Shown: positions 21,751 to 30,997, numbered from the stretch's first letter. The stretch is DNA of 64,000 bases from Siansivirga zeaxanthinifaciens CC-SAMT-1 (GCF_000941055.1 NZ_CP007202.1:2836437-2900436), one strand, 5' to 3'. The notes: a model not told the origin generated them from the letters alone. Numbers and translations are program-made.

Positions 21751-22248
21751 ATGGCAACAGTAACATTAAAAGGAAACACCATAGAAACCTCTGGTGAATT
21801 ACCAAAAATTGGATCGAAAGCTCCAGATTTTAAACTAACAGCAAACGATTTATCAATCAAAACTTTAAATGATTTTAAAGGAAGTAAAATTGTATTAAAT
21901 ATTTTCCCTAGTGTTGATACAGGTACTTGTGCCCAATCGGTTAGAGAATTTAATAAACAAGCCAGCGCATTAGAAAACACAAAAGTTTTATGCATATCGA
22001 GAGATTTACCTTTCGCGCATGCTCGTTTTTGTGGCGCAGAAGGCTTAGATAATGTTATTTCTTTATCCGATTTTAAAAATGGTAGTTTTGGAAAAGATTA
22101 CGGTTTAGATTTTGTTTCGGGACCACTTGAAGGTTTACATTCACGTTGTGTGATTGTATTAGACGAAAATGGCGTAGTAACACATACTGAACAAGTTTCG
22201 GAAATTGTTGACGAACCAAACTACAAAGAGGCTTTAAAAGCATTGTAA
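21751..22248 (+). CDS. tpx: Thiol peroxidase (2-Cys peroxiredoxin, Tpx)
   Basis: A 165-residue peroxiredoxin with peroxidatic C60 ('SVDTGTCAQSV') and resolving C94 ('RFCGAEGL'), spaced as in E. coli Tpx (C61/C95). It reduces hydrogen and organic peroxides with thioredoxin. No signal peptide, so cytoplasmic. It starts a rightward cluster; dgkA begins 7 bp after its stop. Confidence 0.96.
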   Translation: MATVTLKGNTIETSGELPKIGSKAPDFKLTANDLSIKTLNDFKGSKIVLNIFPSVDTGTCAQSVREFNKQASALENTKVLCISRDLPFAHARFCGAEGLDNVISLSDFKNGSFGKDYGLDFVSGPLEGLHSRCVIVLDENGVVTHTEQVSEIVDEPNYKEALKAL

Positions 22249-22255
22249 TGTTTTA

Positions 22256-22624
22256 ATGATAAAAAAAGAATCTTTTCTCGTAAATCGAATAAAAAGTATA
22301 GGCTATGCCTTTAAAGGTTTTGCTATACTTGTAAAAACTGAAGCCAGTATTAAAACACAGGTATTCATTGCAATTTTGGTTAGCGCGGCAGGATTCTTTT
22401 TTAATATTTCAATTACCGAATGGCTTATACAAACCCTAGCAATTGCCATGGTAATAAGTATTGAAGCTATTAATACTGCTATTGAAGAAATTGCAAACTT
22501 TATTCATCCAGAGCATCACCAAAAAATTGGTTTGATTAAAGATATAGCAGCAGGTGCTGTGTTTATTGCTTCAATTTTTGCCGTTATTATAGGATTAATT
22601 ATATATTTTCCAAAGGTTTTTTAA
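22256..22624 (+). CDS. dgkA: Diacylglycerol kinase family membrane protein
   Basis: A 122-residue protein with three membrane helices and the DgkA signature 'SIEAINTAIEEIAN' carrying catalytic E70 and metal-binding E77. It phosphorylates diacylglycerol or undecaprenol at the inner membrane. Gram-positive members prefer undecaprenol, and the specificity here is not decidable. It is closely linked to tpx upstream and 63 bp from ftsK. Confidence 0.9.
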   Translation: MIKKESFLVNRIKSIGYAFKGFAILVKTEASIKTQVFIAILVSAAGFFFNISITEWLIQTLAIAMVISIEAINTAIEEIANFIHPEHHQKIGLIKDIAAGAVFIASIFAVIIGLIIYFPKVF

Positions 22625-22659
22625 ATACGATAACCTATAGGATAAACGTTAGTAATTTG

Positions 22660-22667
22660 TATTTTTG
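22660..22667 (+). promoter_or_regulatory. Candidate -7 element for ftsK
   Basis: TATTTTTG matches TAnnTTTG and lies about 20 bp before the ftsK start. The -33 region is weak, so transcription may also continue from tpx-dgkA. Confidence 0.4.
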
Positions 22668-22687
22668 CTTAATCTAATAGCGCGTTA

Positions 22688-25117
22688 ATGGCGAAGAAAA
22701 ACAACAACAAACCAAACCATACTAAAACTAAATTTAAAATGCCAAGTTTTAAATTATCAAGTCAGCAAAAATTGATTTTTGGTAGTTTTCTTGCCATTTT
22801 AGGCATCATGCTCTTTGTTGCTTTTATTTCCTTTTTATTTACCGGAGATGCAGACCAAAGCACCATAACACAACTAACAAATAGAAATGTTAAAACCCAA
22901 AATTGGTTAAGCAAAGCTGGAGTATGGCTTAGTAACTTTTTTATAGAGCGTGGTTTTGGTGTAGCGTCATTTATTTTTGCTGGTCTCTTTTTCTTATCGG
23001 GTATTTATGTTTTAATGAATCTTAGCAAAGCGAAGCTAAGAAAACATTGGTTTTGGGGAATTTTAATTGTTATTTGGCTATCAACCCTCTTCGGCTTTTT
23101 TAGCAACACTTTCGATTTATTAGGAGGCACCATTGGTTTTGAAGTGAACAGCTATTTACAAGATTATTTAGGAAAAACCGGAACCATTTTATTACTTCTA
23201 TTCGGTTTAATTACCTATTTGGCCATACGCTTTAAAGTTACATTTGAAAGTATTGCAGCCCTTTTTAAATCGGCTAAAAGTGATTTTAAAGAAGAATTTT
23301 CAAAATCGAATGAAGATACAATTGTACCTGTAGATAATAACTTATCGGATGAAGCCGAAGCTTTTAAAACGGCATTCGACCTTTCAACAGAAAAAGAAGC
23401 CGCTAAAGAAACAACCACAATAAGTTCAACACCAGAACCTAAAGTAGATTCTACACCGCTAGAAGTTAACCCTCCGGTTAAATCAGTTGAAAAAAGCGAT
23501 TTAGAAATGACTGTGGAAGTTGAAGAAGAATCTATTGAAATGGAAGTTGAAGAAGTACCTGAAGAGCTTTCGGAAACCGATAATTTATCCAATAAACTAG
23601 TTGCCGATTTCGGACAATTTGACCCGACCCTAGAATTATCTCAATTTAAATTTCCGCCTTTAGATCTTCTTAAAAAATACGACAGCGAAGGGATTACCAT
23701 CAATCAAGAAGAACTTGAAGAAAATAAAAACCGTATTGTAGATACATTAAAAAATTACAACATTGGTATTGCCAGTATTAAAGCAACCATCGGGCCTACC
23801 GTAACACTTTATGAGATTGTACCAGATGCTGGAATTCGTATTTCAAAAATTAAAAATTTAGAAGACGATATTGCCTTATCGCTATCGGCTTTGGGCATTC
23901 GTATAATTGCGCCCATTCCTGGAAAAGGTACTATTGGTATCGAGGTGCCAAACAAAAATTCTACTATAGTTTCGATGCGTTCGGTAATAGCTTCAAAGAA
24001 ATTTCAAAGCTCCGACATGCAACTGCCTATTGCTTTAGGAAAAACAATTAGCAACGAAACCTTTGTTGTCGATTTAGCAAAAATGCCTCACTTGCTTATG
24101 GCTGGTGCGACAGGGCAAGGTAAATCGGTTGGTTTAAATGCGGTACTAACGTCGTTATTATACAAAAAACACCCTGCCGAAGTAAAATTCATTTTGGTTG
24201 ACCCTAAAAAAGTGGAACTTACACTGTTTAACAAAATTGAGCGTCACTATCTAGCAAAATTACCCGATAGCGAAGATGCTATTATAACAGACAACACAAA
24301 GGTTATTAACACATTAAACTCGTTATGTATTGAAATGGACAACCGTTACGAGTTACTTAAAAATGCCATGTGTAGAAACATAGCCGAGTATAATGTTAAG
24401 TTTAAAGACCGTAAATTAAACCCGAATGACGGTCATCAATACCTACCATATATAGTACTTGTAGTCGATGAGTTTGCAGACTTAATCATGACGGCAGGTA
24501 AAGAAGTAGAAACACCTATTGCACGTTTAGCTCAATTAGCTCGTGCGATTGGAATTCACTTAATTATTGCTACACAAAGACCATCTGTTAACGTAATAAC
24601 GGGTATTATTAAAGCCAATTTCCCAGCGCGTATTGCTTTTAGAGTAACTTCTAAAATAGACTCCAGAACCATTTTAGATGGCTCGGGAGCAGACCAACTT
24701 ATTGGTAGAGGTGATATGTTATATACGCAAGGAAACGATTTAATTCGTGTGCAATGTGCCTTTGTTGACACCCCTGAGGTCGAAAAAATTACCGACTATA
24801 TTGGATCTCAAAAAGCCTATCCTGAGGCCTATATGTTACCTGAGTTTGTTGGCGAAGAAAGTGGCACAAGTCTTGATATAGATATAGCAGACAGAGATAA
24901 ACTATTTAAAGAAGCAGCCATAGTTATTGTTACAGCACAGCAAGGCTCGGCTTCATTATTACAACGTAAACTTAAACTAGGTTACAATCGTGCCGGAAGG
25001 TTAATAGACCAATTAGAAGCCGCTGGTATTGTAGGTCCGTTTGAAGGTAGTAAAGCCAGACAAGTGCTCATAACAGATCTTACTGCATTAGATAACCATT
25101 TAGAAAATGAAATTTAA
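22688..25117 (+). CDS. ftsK: DNA translocase FtsK
   Basis: An 809-residue divisome protein. The N-terminal part (about 25-190) has four membrane helices, then an acidic linker (about 200-310, rich in E/S/T). The motor domain has Walker A K479 ('GATGQGKSVGLN') and Walker B 'VLVVDEFADLI', and the C-terminal gamma winged helix has 'SLLQRKLKLGYNRAGRLIDQLE'. It pumps chromosome termini through the septum and activates dif recombination. The linker is short, normal for Bacteroidota. It lies 12 bp before lolA. Confidence 0.97.
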   Translation: MAKKNNNKPNHTKTKFKMPSFKLSSQQKLIFGSFLAILGIMLFVAFISFLFTGDADQSTITQLTNRNVKTQNWLSKAGVWLSNFFIERGFGVASFIFAGLFFLSGIYVLMNLSKAKLRKHWFWGILIVIWLSTLFGFFSNTFDLLGGTIGFEVNSYLQDYLGKTGTILLLLFGLITYLAIRFKVTFESIAALFKSAKSDFKEEFSKSNEDTIVPVDNNLSDEAEAFKTAFDLSTEKEAAKETTTISSTPEPKVDSTPLEVNPPVKSVEKSDLEMTVEVEEESIEMEVEEVPEELSETDNLSNKLVADFGQFDPTLELSQFKFPPLDLLKKYDSEGITINQEELEENKNRIVDTLKNYNIGIASIKATIGPTVTLYEIVPDAGIRISKIKNLEDDIALSLSALGIRIIAPIPGKGTIGIEVPNKNSTIVSMRSVIASKKFQSSDMQLPIALGKTISNETFVVDLAKMPHLLMAGATGQGKSVGLNAVLTSLLYKKHPAEVKFILVDPKKVELTLFNKIERHYLAKLPDSEDAIITDNTKVINTLNSLCIEMDNRYELLKNAMCRNIAEYNVKFKDRKLNPNDGHQYLPYIVLVVDEFADLIMTAGKEVETPIARLAQLARAIGIHLIIATQRPSVNVITGIIKANFPARIAFRVTSKIDSRTILDGSGADQLIGRGDMLYTQGNDLIRVQCAFVDTPEVEKITDYIGSQKAYPEAYMLPEFVGEESGTSLDIDIADRDKLFKEAAIVIVTAQQGSASLLQRKLKLGYNRAGRLIDQLEAAGIVGPFEGSKARQVLITDLTALDNHLENEI

Positions 25118-25129
25118 TATTTTATAAAA

Positions 25130-25771
25130 ATGAACATTAAAAATTTTGCAACCATTTTACTTTTAACAGTTTCATTAATCAGTTTTGGACAAAACAAAGC
25201 CAAATCACTTTTAAACGAAGTATCTCAAAAAGTAAAAGCCTATAAAAATATATCGATAGATTTTAAATATGTTTTAGAAAATACCGCTGAAAACATTAAA
25301 CAAGAAACCAAAGGCGATGTTATTTTACAAGGTGATAAATACAAATTAAACATCTTAGGGGTAACTCGTATATTCGATGGTAAAAAACTGTATAGTATTA
25401 GTATTGAAGATGAAGAAGTAACTATTTCTTCGGAAAAAGATAATGAAGAAGATGCTATTACACCAAGTAAAATGCTTTACTTTTATCAGGATGGTTATAC
25501 CTATAAAATGGATATTGAACAGAATATTAATGGTAGAAAAATTCAATTGGTAAAATTAACTCCTATCGATTCAAATTCAGAGATTAAACAAATTTATTTG
25601 GGAATCGATAAACAAACCAAACACATTTACAACCTCATTCAAGTGGGTAAAAACGGAACAAAAACAACACTTACTGTTAATTCTTTTGAAACAAATCAAC
25701 CTTTATCAAAAACCTTATTTACCTTTGACGCTAATAAATACAAAGATTTTTATATAAATAAACTCGATTAA
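25130..25771 (+). CDS. lolA: Outer-membrane lipoprotein carrier protein LolA-like
   Basis: A 213-residue periplasmic protein with signal peptide 'MNIKNFATILLLTVSLISFGQ'. The following pattern ('SQKVKAYKNISIDFKY', 'GDKYKLNILGVTRIFDGKKLYSI', 'NEEDAITPSKML') matches the half-barrel of LolA. It would chaperone lipoproteins from the inner to the outer membrane. It sits between ftsK (12 bp) and the LptF/G permease (10 bp), an arrangement common in Flavobacteriia as I recall it. The start is supported by the signal peptide. Confidence 0.88.
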   Translation: MNIKNFATILLLTVSLISFGQNKAKSLLNEVSQKVKAYKNISIDFKYVLENTAENIKQETKGDVILQGDKYKLNILGVTRIFDGKKLYSISIEDEEVTISSEKDNEEDAITPSKMLYFYQDGYTYKMDIEQNINGRKIQLVKLTPIDSNSEIKQIYLGIDKQTKHIYNLIQVGKNGTKTTLTVNSFETNQPLSKTLFTFDANKYKDFYINKLD

Positions 25772-25781
25772 TTAGCGACCC

Positions 25782-27755
25782 TTGAAAATTTTAGACCGAT
25801 ATATTCTCACTTCGTACTTAAAAACTTTTTTCAGCGTGTTTATTATACTCATGCTGATTTTTGTTTTACAAACCATTTGGCTCTATATTAGGGAGTTGTC
25901 TGGTAAGGATTTAGATATTGCCGTTATTTTCAAATTTATATTTTATTTTTTACCAAAGTTAATACCATTAGTTTTACCGCTAACCATTCTCTTAGCATCG
26001 ATAATGGTTTTTGGTAGTTTTGCTGAAAACTACGAATTTGCCGCCATGAAATCGACCGGGATTTCATTACAACGCGCCATGACGGGTTTAAGTGTTTTTA
26101 TTGTTATTTTAGGTATTACCACCTTCTTTTTCTCTAACAATGTAATACCATGGGCCGAATTAAATTCGTATAACTTAAGAAGAAATATTGCAAAATTAAA
26201 ACCTGCCATGTTACTTGCCGAAGGCCAGTTTAATGAAGTTGAAGGCACGCCATACAATATAAAATTTATAAAAAAATACGGCGATAGAGACCAATACCTA
26301 GAAGACGTTACCATACATTTAAAAGGTAATGATGGCAGAACAAACGCCACTACAATAAAGTCTAAAACAGGAGAACTAGCAAGTGATAAAGACTCCAATG
26401 TTTTAAAACTTATTTTAAAAGATGGAAATTATTACAGCGATGTAACGCCCAGCAATATTGAGGCCCGACAAAAAAAACCTTTTGCTAAAAGTGCTTTTGA
26501 TGTTTATACCATAAACATCGATTTATCTACAATGAATAATGTCGATTTCGATGAACAATCGCAAACCGATAAATATAATATGCTAAACGTTTCAGATTTA
26601 GACACTACTATCGATTCACTTTTAATAAAACAGGAATCAGACCACGAGGTATTTGCCAATAGCATGAGTATTCGCTCTAATGTATTAAGGTCATTAACCC
26701 CTAATAAAACTACAGTTGTTAAAGATTCTGTGTATTTAGGTCCGCTTTTAGATGCCTTCGATATGCAAAAAAAACTTGAAATAACCGATGTAACGCTTCG
26801 AGGCATCACAAGTGTTAAACAAGTTATTACCACAAGAGAAATAACATACAAAGGTTCGAAAGAATGGCTTAACAAACATATTATTTCGCTACACGAAAAA
26901 TTTGCTTTAGGTGTTGCCTGCATTATCTTATTTTTCGTTGGTGCGCCCTTAGGTGCTTTAATTAGAAAAGGAGGTATTGGCTTACCTATGGTTATCGCTA
27001 TTGTACTGTTTTTAACGTATCACTTTATTGGAATTTTCGCGACTAACAGCGCTAAAAATGGTGATTTCAATCCCATTCTTGCGAGCTGGTTTTCTACGCT
27101 TATTATGTTGCCATTAGGCATATTTTTAACCAAACGTGCTACCGAAGACAAAGGTATTTTTGAATTTGATAATATAATAGAACCTTTAAAGAAAGCATTA
27201 AACATTAAATCGAACGATGAACATAATTTTGCGTTTTTAAACTCATATAAAAACGATGAATTAATAAACCTTATTCATAATTACGAAACCTTAGGTCATA
27301 CCGAAGATGTTAGATATGAAGCTTTAAAAGTTTTAAACTCCCGAGAATTTACAACGCAGGAATTAATTGAAAAAGGCTTAAAAATAAAGACTCAGTATTT
27401 GAAATCGGAAAAAATAAATACCGATTTTAAAGACCATTCACAGTTCAGTATTGTTTTATACTCTGTGGGCGCCATATTGCTTATTTTACATTTTGTGTTT
27501 AAAAACAATAAATTGCCTTCTTTAGCAGAATCTGGATTACAAATAAGTATTGTATCGTTTGTGCTATATATTATTTATTACATCAAATTGGCTGTTAATA
27601 TCACAAGCTTTTATAAGCATATTAATAAAAAAGAAAGAGCACCCAAGATAATAATATTCATTTTAGGATTCCCTCTTTATTTTGTTACCCACATCTTTTT
27701 TAAATCTAAAATGAAAAATGCCATTAAACAAAATTGTTTAGATTCTTTAAAATAA
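25782..27755 (+). CDS. LptF/LptG family permease, long form, TTG start
   Basis: A 657-residue inner-membrane protein. The N-terminus 'MKILDRYILTSYLKTFFSVF' is the conserved first helix of LptG/LptF, so the TTG at 25782 must be the start; an in-frame TAG lies only 9 bp upstream and there is no ATG. Helices at about 10-110, a periplasmic jellyroll domain to about 365, and helices at about 365-450 form the usual 360-450-residue permease. A further ~200 residues with a soluble helical stretch and about three more helices are an extension. Part of the LPS export ATPase complex. Co-transcribed with lolA. Confidence 0.88.
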   Translation: MKILDRYILTSYLKTFFSVFIILMLIFVLQTIWLYIRELSGKDLDIAVIFKFIFYFLPKLIPLVLPLTILLASIMVFGSFAENYEFAAMKSTGISLQRAMTGLSVFIVILGITTFFFSNNVIPWAELNSYNLRRNIAKLKPAMLLAEGQFNEVEGTPYNIKFIKKYGDRDQYLEDVTIHLKGNDGRTNATTIKSKTGELASDKDSNVLKLILKDGNYYSDVTPSNIEARQKKPFAKSAFDVYTINIDLSTMNNVDFDEQSQTDKYNMLNVSDLDTTIDSLLIKQESDHEVFANSMSIRSNVLRSLTPNKTTVVKDSVYLGPLLDAFDMQKKLEITDVTLRGITSVKQVITTREITYKGSKEWLNKHIISLHEKFALGVACIILFFVGAPLGALIRKGGIGLPMVIAIVLFLTYHFIGIFATNSAKNGDFNPILASWFSTLIMLPLGIFLTKRATEDKGIFEFDNIIEPLKKALNIKSNDEHNFAFLNSYKNDELINLIHNYETLGHTEDVRYEALKVLNSREFTTQELIEKGLKIKTQYLKSEKINTDFKDHSQFSIVLYSVGAILLILHFVFKNNKLPSLAESGLQISIVSFVLYIIYYIKLAVNITSFYKHINKKERAPKIIIFILGFPLYFVTHIFFKSKMKNAIKQNCLDSLK

Positions 27756-27767
27756 GTGATATTTTTG
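27734..27767 (+). promoter_or_regulatory. Candidate promoter for ribB(A)
   Basis: TTG (27734-27736), then 23 nt, then TATTTTTG (27760-27767). The predicted transcript would start close to the ATG at 27772, so either the mRNA is nearly leaderless or translation begins at the second ATG, 27787. It overlaps the end of the LptF/G gene. Confidence 0.5.
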
Positions 27768-27771
27768 CAAT

Positions 27772-28935
27772 ATGATAAATGAAACTATGACAAAAAATCC
27801 AACATCGGAATTAAAACTAAATACCATTCATGAGGCAATTGAAGATATTAGAAATGGTAAAGTAATAATTGTTGTCGATGATGAAAACAGAGAAAACGAA
27901 GGCGATTTCCTTGCTGCTGCAGATAAAGTAACTCCAGAAATTATAAATTTTATGGCTACGCAAGGAAGGGGTCTTATATGTGCTCCTCTCACTGAAACGC
28001 GATGTAAAGAATTGGAATTACATGCCATGGTTAACAACAATACCGACCACATGGAAACTGCCTTTACAGTATCGGTAGATTTAAAAGGAAAAGGTGTTTC
28101 AACCGGCATATCGGCAAGTGACCGAGCTAAAACCGTGTTAGCCTTAACAGACCCAGAAACTAAACCTTACGATTTAGCAAGACCGGGACATATTTTCCCT
28201 TTAATTGCTAAAGAGGGCGGTGTTTTAAGACGTACAGGACATACAGAAGCCGCTATAGATTTTGCAAGATTAGCAGGTTTAAGCCCTGCGGGAGTTATTG
28301 TTGAAATTATGAACGAAGATGGGTCTATGTCTCGTCTACCACAATTAGTTAAACTTGCTAAAAAACTTGATTTAAAAATTGTTTCGATTGAAGATTTGGT
28401 AGCTTATAGAATGCAACATGACTCTTTAATTGAGAAAAAAGAAGATTTTCAAATTGAAACCCGTTTTGGAAGCTTTAGATTAAGAGCCTACAAACAAACC
28501 ACCAACGACCAGATTCATATTGCTTTAACAAAAGGCAGTTGGAAGGATGATGAGCCGGTGCTTACAAGAATTAATTCTACACTTGTAAACAACGATATTT
28601 TAGGAACCTTAACCACAAATGCAGACGACGAGCTAAACGCTATGTTTAAGGTTGTAAATGATGCTGGTAAAGGCGCCATTATTTTTATAAACCAAGAAGC
28701 TCAATCTATGGACATTTTAAATAGATTGTCGTTTTTAAGAGAACACCAACAAAAAAACAAAACTGCCAAAGCTCCAAGAATTAATATGGATAACAGAGAT
28801 TTTGGTATTGGTGCTCAAATATTACACGATATAAATATTCATAAATTACGATTAATCTCTAATAGCGGCCAACAAAGTAAACGTGTTGGTTTAATTGGTT
28901 ATGGCTTAGAAATTGTAGATTACGTAGGCTATTAA
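27772..28935 (+). CDS. ribB: 3,4-dihydroxy-2-butanone-4-phosphate synthase with degenerate GTP cyclohydrolase II domain
   Basis: A 387-residue RibBA-shaped protein. The N-terminal half (to about 220) is an intact DHBP synthase: 'VVDDENRENEGDF', 'TGISASDRAKT', 'GGVLRRTGHTEAAIDFARLAG'. It makes the four-carbon unit of riboflavin from ribulose 5-phosphate. The C-terminal half keeps GTP cyclohydrolase II framework motifs ('FGIGAQILHD', 'GLIGYGLEIVDYV'). It has no cysteines in the segment replacing the zinc site and lacks the 'RGIGL'-type catalytic loop. It is therefore probably not a cyclohydrolase and resembles the RibBX type. Start may be 27772 or 27787. It ends in a strong terminator. Confidence 0.88.
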   Translation: MINETMTKNPTSELKLNTIHEAIEDIRNGKVIIVVDDENRENEGDFLAAADKVTPEIINFMATQGRGLICAPLTETRCKELELHAMVNNNTDHMETAFTVSVDLKGKGVSTGISASDRAKTVLALTDPETKPYDLARPGHIFPLIAKEGGVLRRTGHTEAAIDFARLAGLSPAGVIVEIMNEDGSMSRLPQLVKLAKKLDLKIVSIEDLVAYRMQHDSLIEKKEDFQIETRFGSFRLRAYKQTTNDQIHIALTKGSWKDDEPVLTRINSTLVNNDILGTLTTNADDELNAMFKVVNDAGKGAIIFINQEAQSMDILNRLSFLREHQQKNKTAKAPRINMDNRDFGIGAQILHDINIHKLRLISNSGQQSKRVGLIGYGLEIVDYVGY

Positions 28936-28952
28936 AAAAATATTTTATCCAA

Positions 28953-28987
28953 AAAAAAGCGACTCATTACATGTAGTCGCTTTTTTT
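28953..28987. terminator. Bidirectional intrinsic terminator
   Basis: AGCGACT and AGTCGCT form a stem with a 10-nt loop, flanked by eight A and seven T, between the convergent ribB and DegT-family genes. Confidence 0.9.
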
Positions 28988-29008
28988 ATTTCTATTAATT
29001 GATGCGTT

Positions 29009-30202
29009 TTAAACCAACGATTTAATAATATCTACCATTTTTTGAGCGCGTTCTTTAACCTGCGCTTCTGTCCAAGATAATTTGATTAGGCATGAAATAT
29101 TTCTTCCTATGTAATGGTCTGATTCTGGGTAGGCTTTAGTTTTTAAATATGCCAAGCCATTTTTAACTTCCTGAGAAATTGGAAATAAAGATTTTAAATC
29201 TTTTAAATGATCCCATTTTCTTAAATAGTGCCAATTATTATTATAATATTGAAAACATGCATCGACGCCATTAACTTTAAAGGCTTCGGCTACTTTTAAA
29301 GAGGTATCGGTATCTGGTAAAAAGAAATTTAAAAAGGCATAGCTTTCTTCGCCGCCTTCGGGGATACGTCTAAAAGTAACTTCTGGAATTTCGGCGAGTG
29401 CTTCGCGTAAATTTGTATAGTTTTTCTTTTGGATTGCAATAAATTCTGGTAAACGTTTTACTTGTGCTAAGCCTACAGCTGCATGTAATTCGGAGATTCG
29501 GAAATTATACCCTAAAAACGGGTGTGTTTCTGCTCCTCTGTCGTTACCGATGTGGTCGTGACCATGATCGCTGTAGTGGTCGGCGTTGGTGTAAAAATTT
29601 TGATTATTTGTTACAACGGCTCCGCCTTCGCCACAAGTGATTGTTTTTACAAAATCGAAAGAAAAACAACCTAAATCGGCAATACCGCCTAAAGGTTTTC
29701 CTTTATAGGTTGCGCCAATGGCCTGACAGGCGTCTTCTACAAATAATAAATTGTGTTTGGTACAAATAGTTTGCAGCGCATCCATATCGCCCATACTACC
29801 GCACATTTGCACTACCATTACTGCTTTTGTTTTGTCTGTGATGGCAGCTTCGACGGCTTTTGGGTTTAGTGTTAAGGTATCGTCTATTTCAACTAAAACT
29901 GGAATGGCGCCCAGCATCATAATTGCTTCGAAACTGGCTACAAAGGTAAAGGTTGGCATAATAACCTCATCGCCTGCTCCTACACCGGCTGATGCTAATG
30001 CTACAGAAACGGCTGCTGTACCGCTGGATACTAATTGTACGTGTTTGCTTTGAAATGTGTTTTGTAATGCTTGTTCTAGTTCTTTAGCTTTCCAATGTCC
30101 GTTTCGCATGCCATCGAACCCGTAGCGCATTAAAACACCGCTTTCTAAGACATCGTTTACTTCTTTTCGTTCTTGGCTTCCAAATAATTCAAATCCTGGC
30201 AT
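29009..30202 (-). CDS. DegT/DnrJ/EryC1/StrS-family PLP aminotransferase
   Basis: A 397-residue fold-type I enzyme with the PLP lysine in 'FSFDFVKTITCGEGG' (residue 202 counted from the longer frame) and 'EDACQAIGATYKG' for cofactor binding. The family transaminates keto-sugars for surface polysaccharides or antibiotics; substrate is unknown. The open frame begins at 30250, but the ATG at 30202 gives the usual family N-terminus 'MPGFELFGSQERKEV' and is preferred. The extra 16 codons abut a hairpin. No other sugar-biosynthesis gene is adjacent. Confidence 0.88.
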   Translation of the reverse strand: MPGFELFGSQERKEVNDVLESGVLMRYGFDGMRNGHWKAKELEQALQNTFQSKHVQLVSSGTAAVSVALASAGVGAGDEVIMPTFTFVASFEAIMMLGAIPVLVEIDDTLTLNPKAVEAAITDKTKAVMVVQMCGSMGDMDALQTICTKHNLLFVEDACQAIGATYKGKPLGGIADLGCFSFDFVKTITCGEGGAVVTNNQNFYTNADHYSDHGHDHIGNDRGAETHPFLGYNFRISELHAAVGLAQVKRLPEFIAIQKKNYTNLREALAEIPEVTFRRIPEGGEESYAFLNFFLPDTDTSLKVAEAFKVNGVDACFQYYNNNWHYLRKWDHLKDLKSLFPISQEVKNGLAYLKTKAYPESDHYIGRNISCLIKLSWTEAQVKERAQKMVDIIKSLV

Positions 30203-30251
30203 AATTTGTATGTTGTTTGTTGGTAGGTGCGTTAGGGATTGCAGCGGCATC

Positions 30252-30298
30252 CTTTTTTAAATTAGTTGTTGCGTGAGCATAAAATTAATTTAAAAAAG
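30252..30298. repeat. 13-bp inverted repeat before DegT-family gene
   Basis: CTTTTTTAAATTA (30252-30264) and TAATTTAAAAAAG (30286-30298) are perfect inverted copies with a 21-nt loop. It lies about 50 bp upstream of the preferred start and directly beside the longer-frame start. Function unknown. Confidence 0.55.
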
Positions 30299-30315
30299 AT
30301 ATAGCGGAAAGCCCG

Positions 30316-30347
30316 ACCTTCATACTGATTTTTCTCAGTATGAAGGT
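30316..30347. repeat. 13-bp perfect hairpin downstream of nitroreductase gene
   Basis: ACCTTCATACTGA and TCAGTATGAAGGT form a stem with loop TTTTTC. No T run follows on the minus strand; instead comes CGGGCTTTCCGCTATATC, a context that looks like a dispersed intergenic palindromic repeat rather than a plain terminator. It lies between two leftward genes. Confidence 0.6.
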
Positions 30348-30367
30348 AACGCCATTATTTTTATTTT

Positions 30368-30997
30368 TTAAATTTCTATGATAGTTTCTTCTAATGGTTT
30401 TCGTACTTTTTTGAAGTCTGCAAACATATCGTCTGAGGCTCTGATTCCTACGGGCAATAATAGTACCGCTTTTAAATTTTTTTCGGTTAAGTTTAATATG
30501 TCGTTGTATCCTGTTGCTATAAAACCTTCCATAGGGCAGGCATCGATATTTTCGGCGGCACAAACCGTCATTAAATTACCTAAGGCGATGTAGGCTTGGT
30601 TTGTTGACCATTGTTGTCGCTCTGGTATGGTCATTTTCTCCATCATTTGCACGAGGCCTTCTCGGTAGGGTTTTAGGATGCTTTCTGGGGTATTACGTAG
30701 TTTTTTTATGTTGTCGTAATAGTTAATTACATCGGACTGGAGCACGTTGTCTTGAATGCATATTACCAGCAAATGCGAAGCGTAAACGACTTGTTTCTGG
30801 TTATAACTGTGGGCTAATAATTGGTTTCTTATTTCGGTATTTTCTACTATTACCAGTTTTAACGTTTGCAGACCAAATGAGGTGGCTGTTAAATTGAAAG
30901 CTTGTTTTAAGATGTTAATTTTATGTGTTGAGAGCTTTTTTGTAGCATCAAATTTTTTGGTGGCGTAGCGCCACTCTAATTGCTTTATAATATCCAT
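30368..30997 (-). CDS. Nitroreductase family FMN oxidoreductase
   Basis: A 209-residue protein of the NfsB/dihydropteridine-reductase-like branch. 'LEWRYATKKFD' is the N-terminal FMN-phosphate binding signature, 'SFGLQTLKLVIV' the second strand, and 'CAAENIDACPMEGF' the late conserved motif. It would reduce nitro compounds or quinones with NAD(P)H in the cytoplasm. No linked genes indicate a physiological substrate. Length is typical. Confidence 0.9.
   Translation of the reverse strand: MDIIKQLEWRYATKKFDATKKLSTHKINILKQAFNLTATSFGLQTLKLVIVENTEIRNQLLAHSYNQKQVVYASHLLVICIQDNVLQSDVINYYDNIKKLRNTPESILKPYREGLVQMMEKMTIPERQQWSTNQAYIALGNLMTVCAAENIDACPMEGFIATGYNDILNLTEKNLKAVLLLPVGIRASDDMFADFKKVRKPLEETIIEI

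Noticed and set aside
23215..23592. 125-codon minus-strand frame
   Set aside because: A serine/threonine-rich antisense shadow of the acidic ftsK linker.
30285..30563. 92-codon minus-strand frame
   Set aside because: It overlaps the 3' part of the nitroreductase gene in another frame and ends in the hairpins; composition is arginine/lysine-rich and unlike a real protein.
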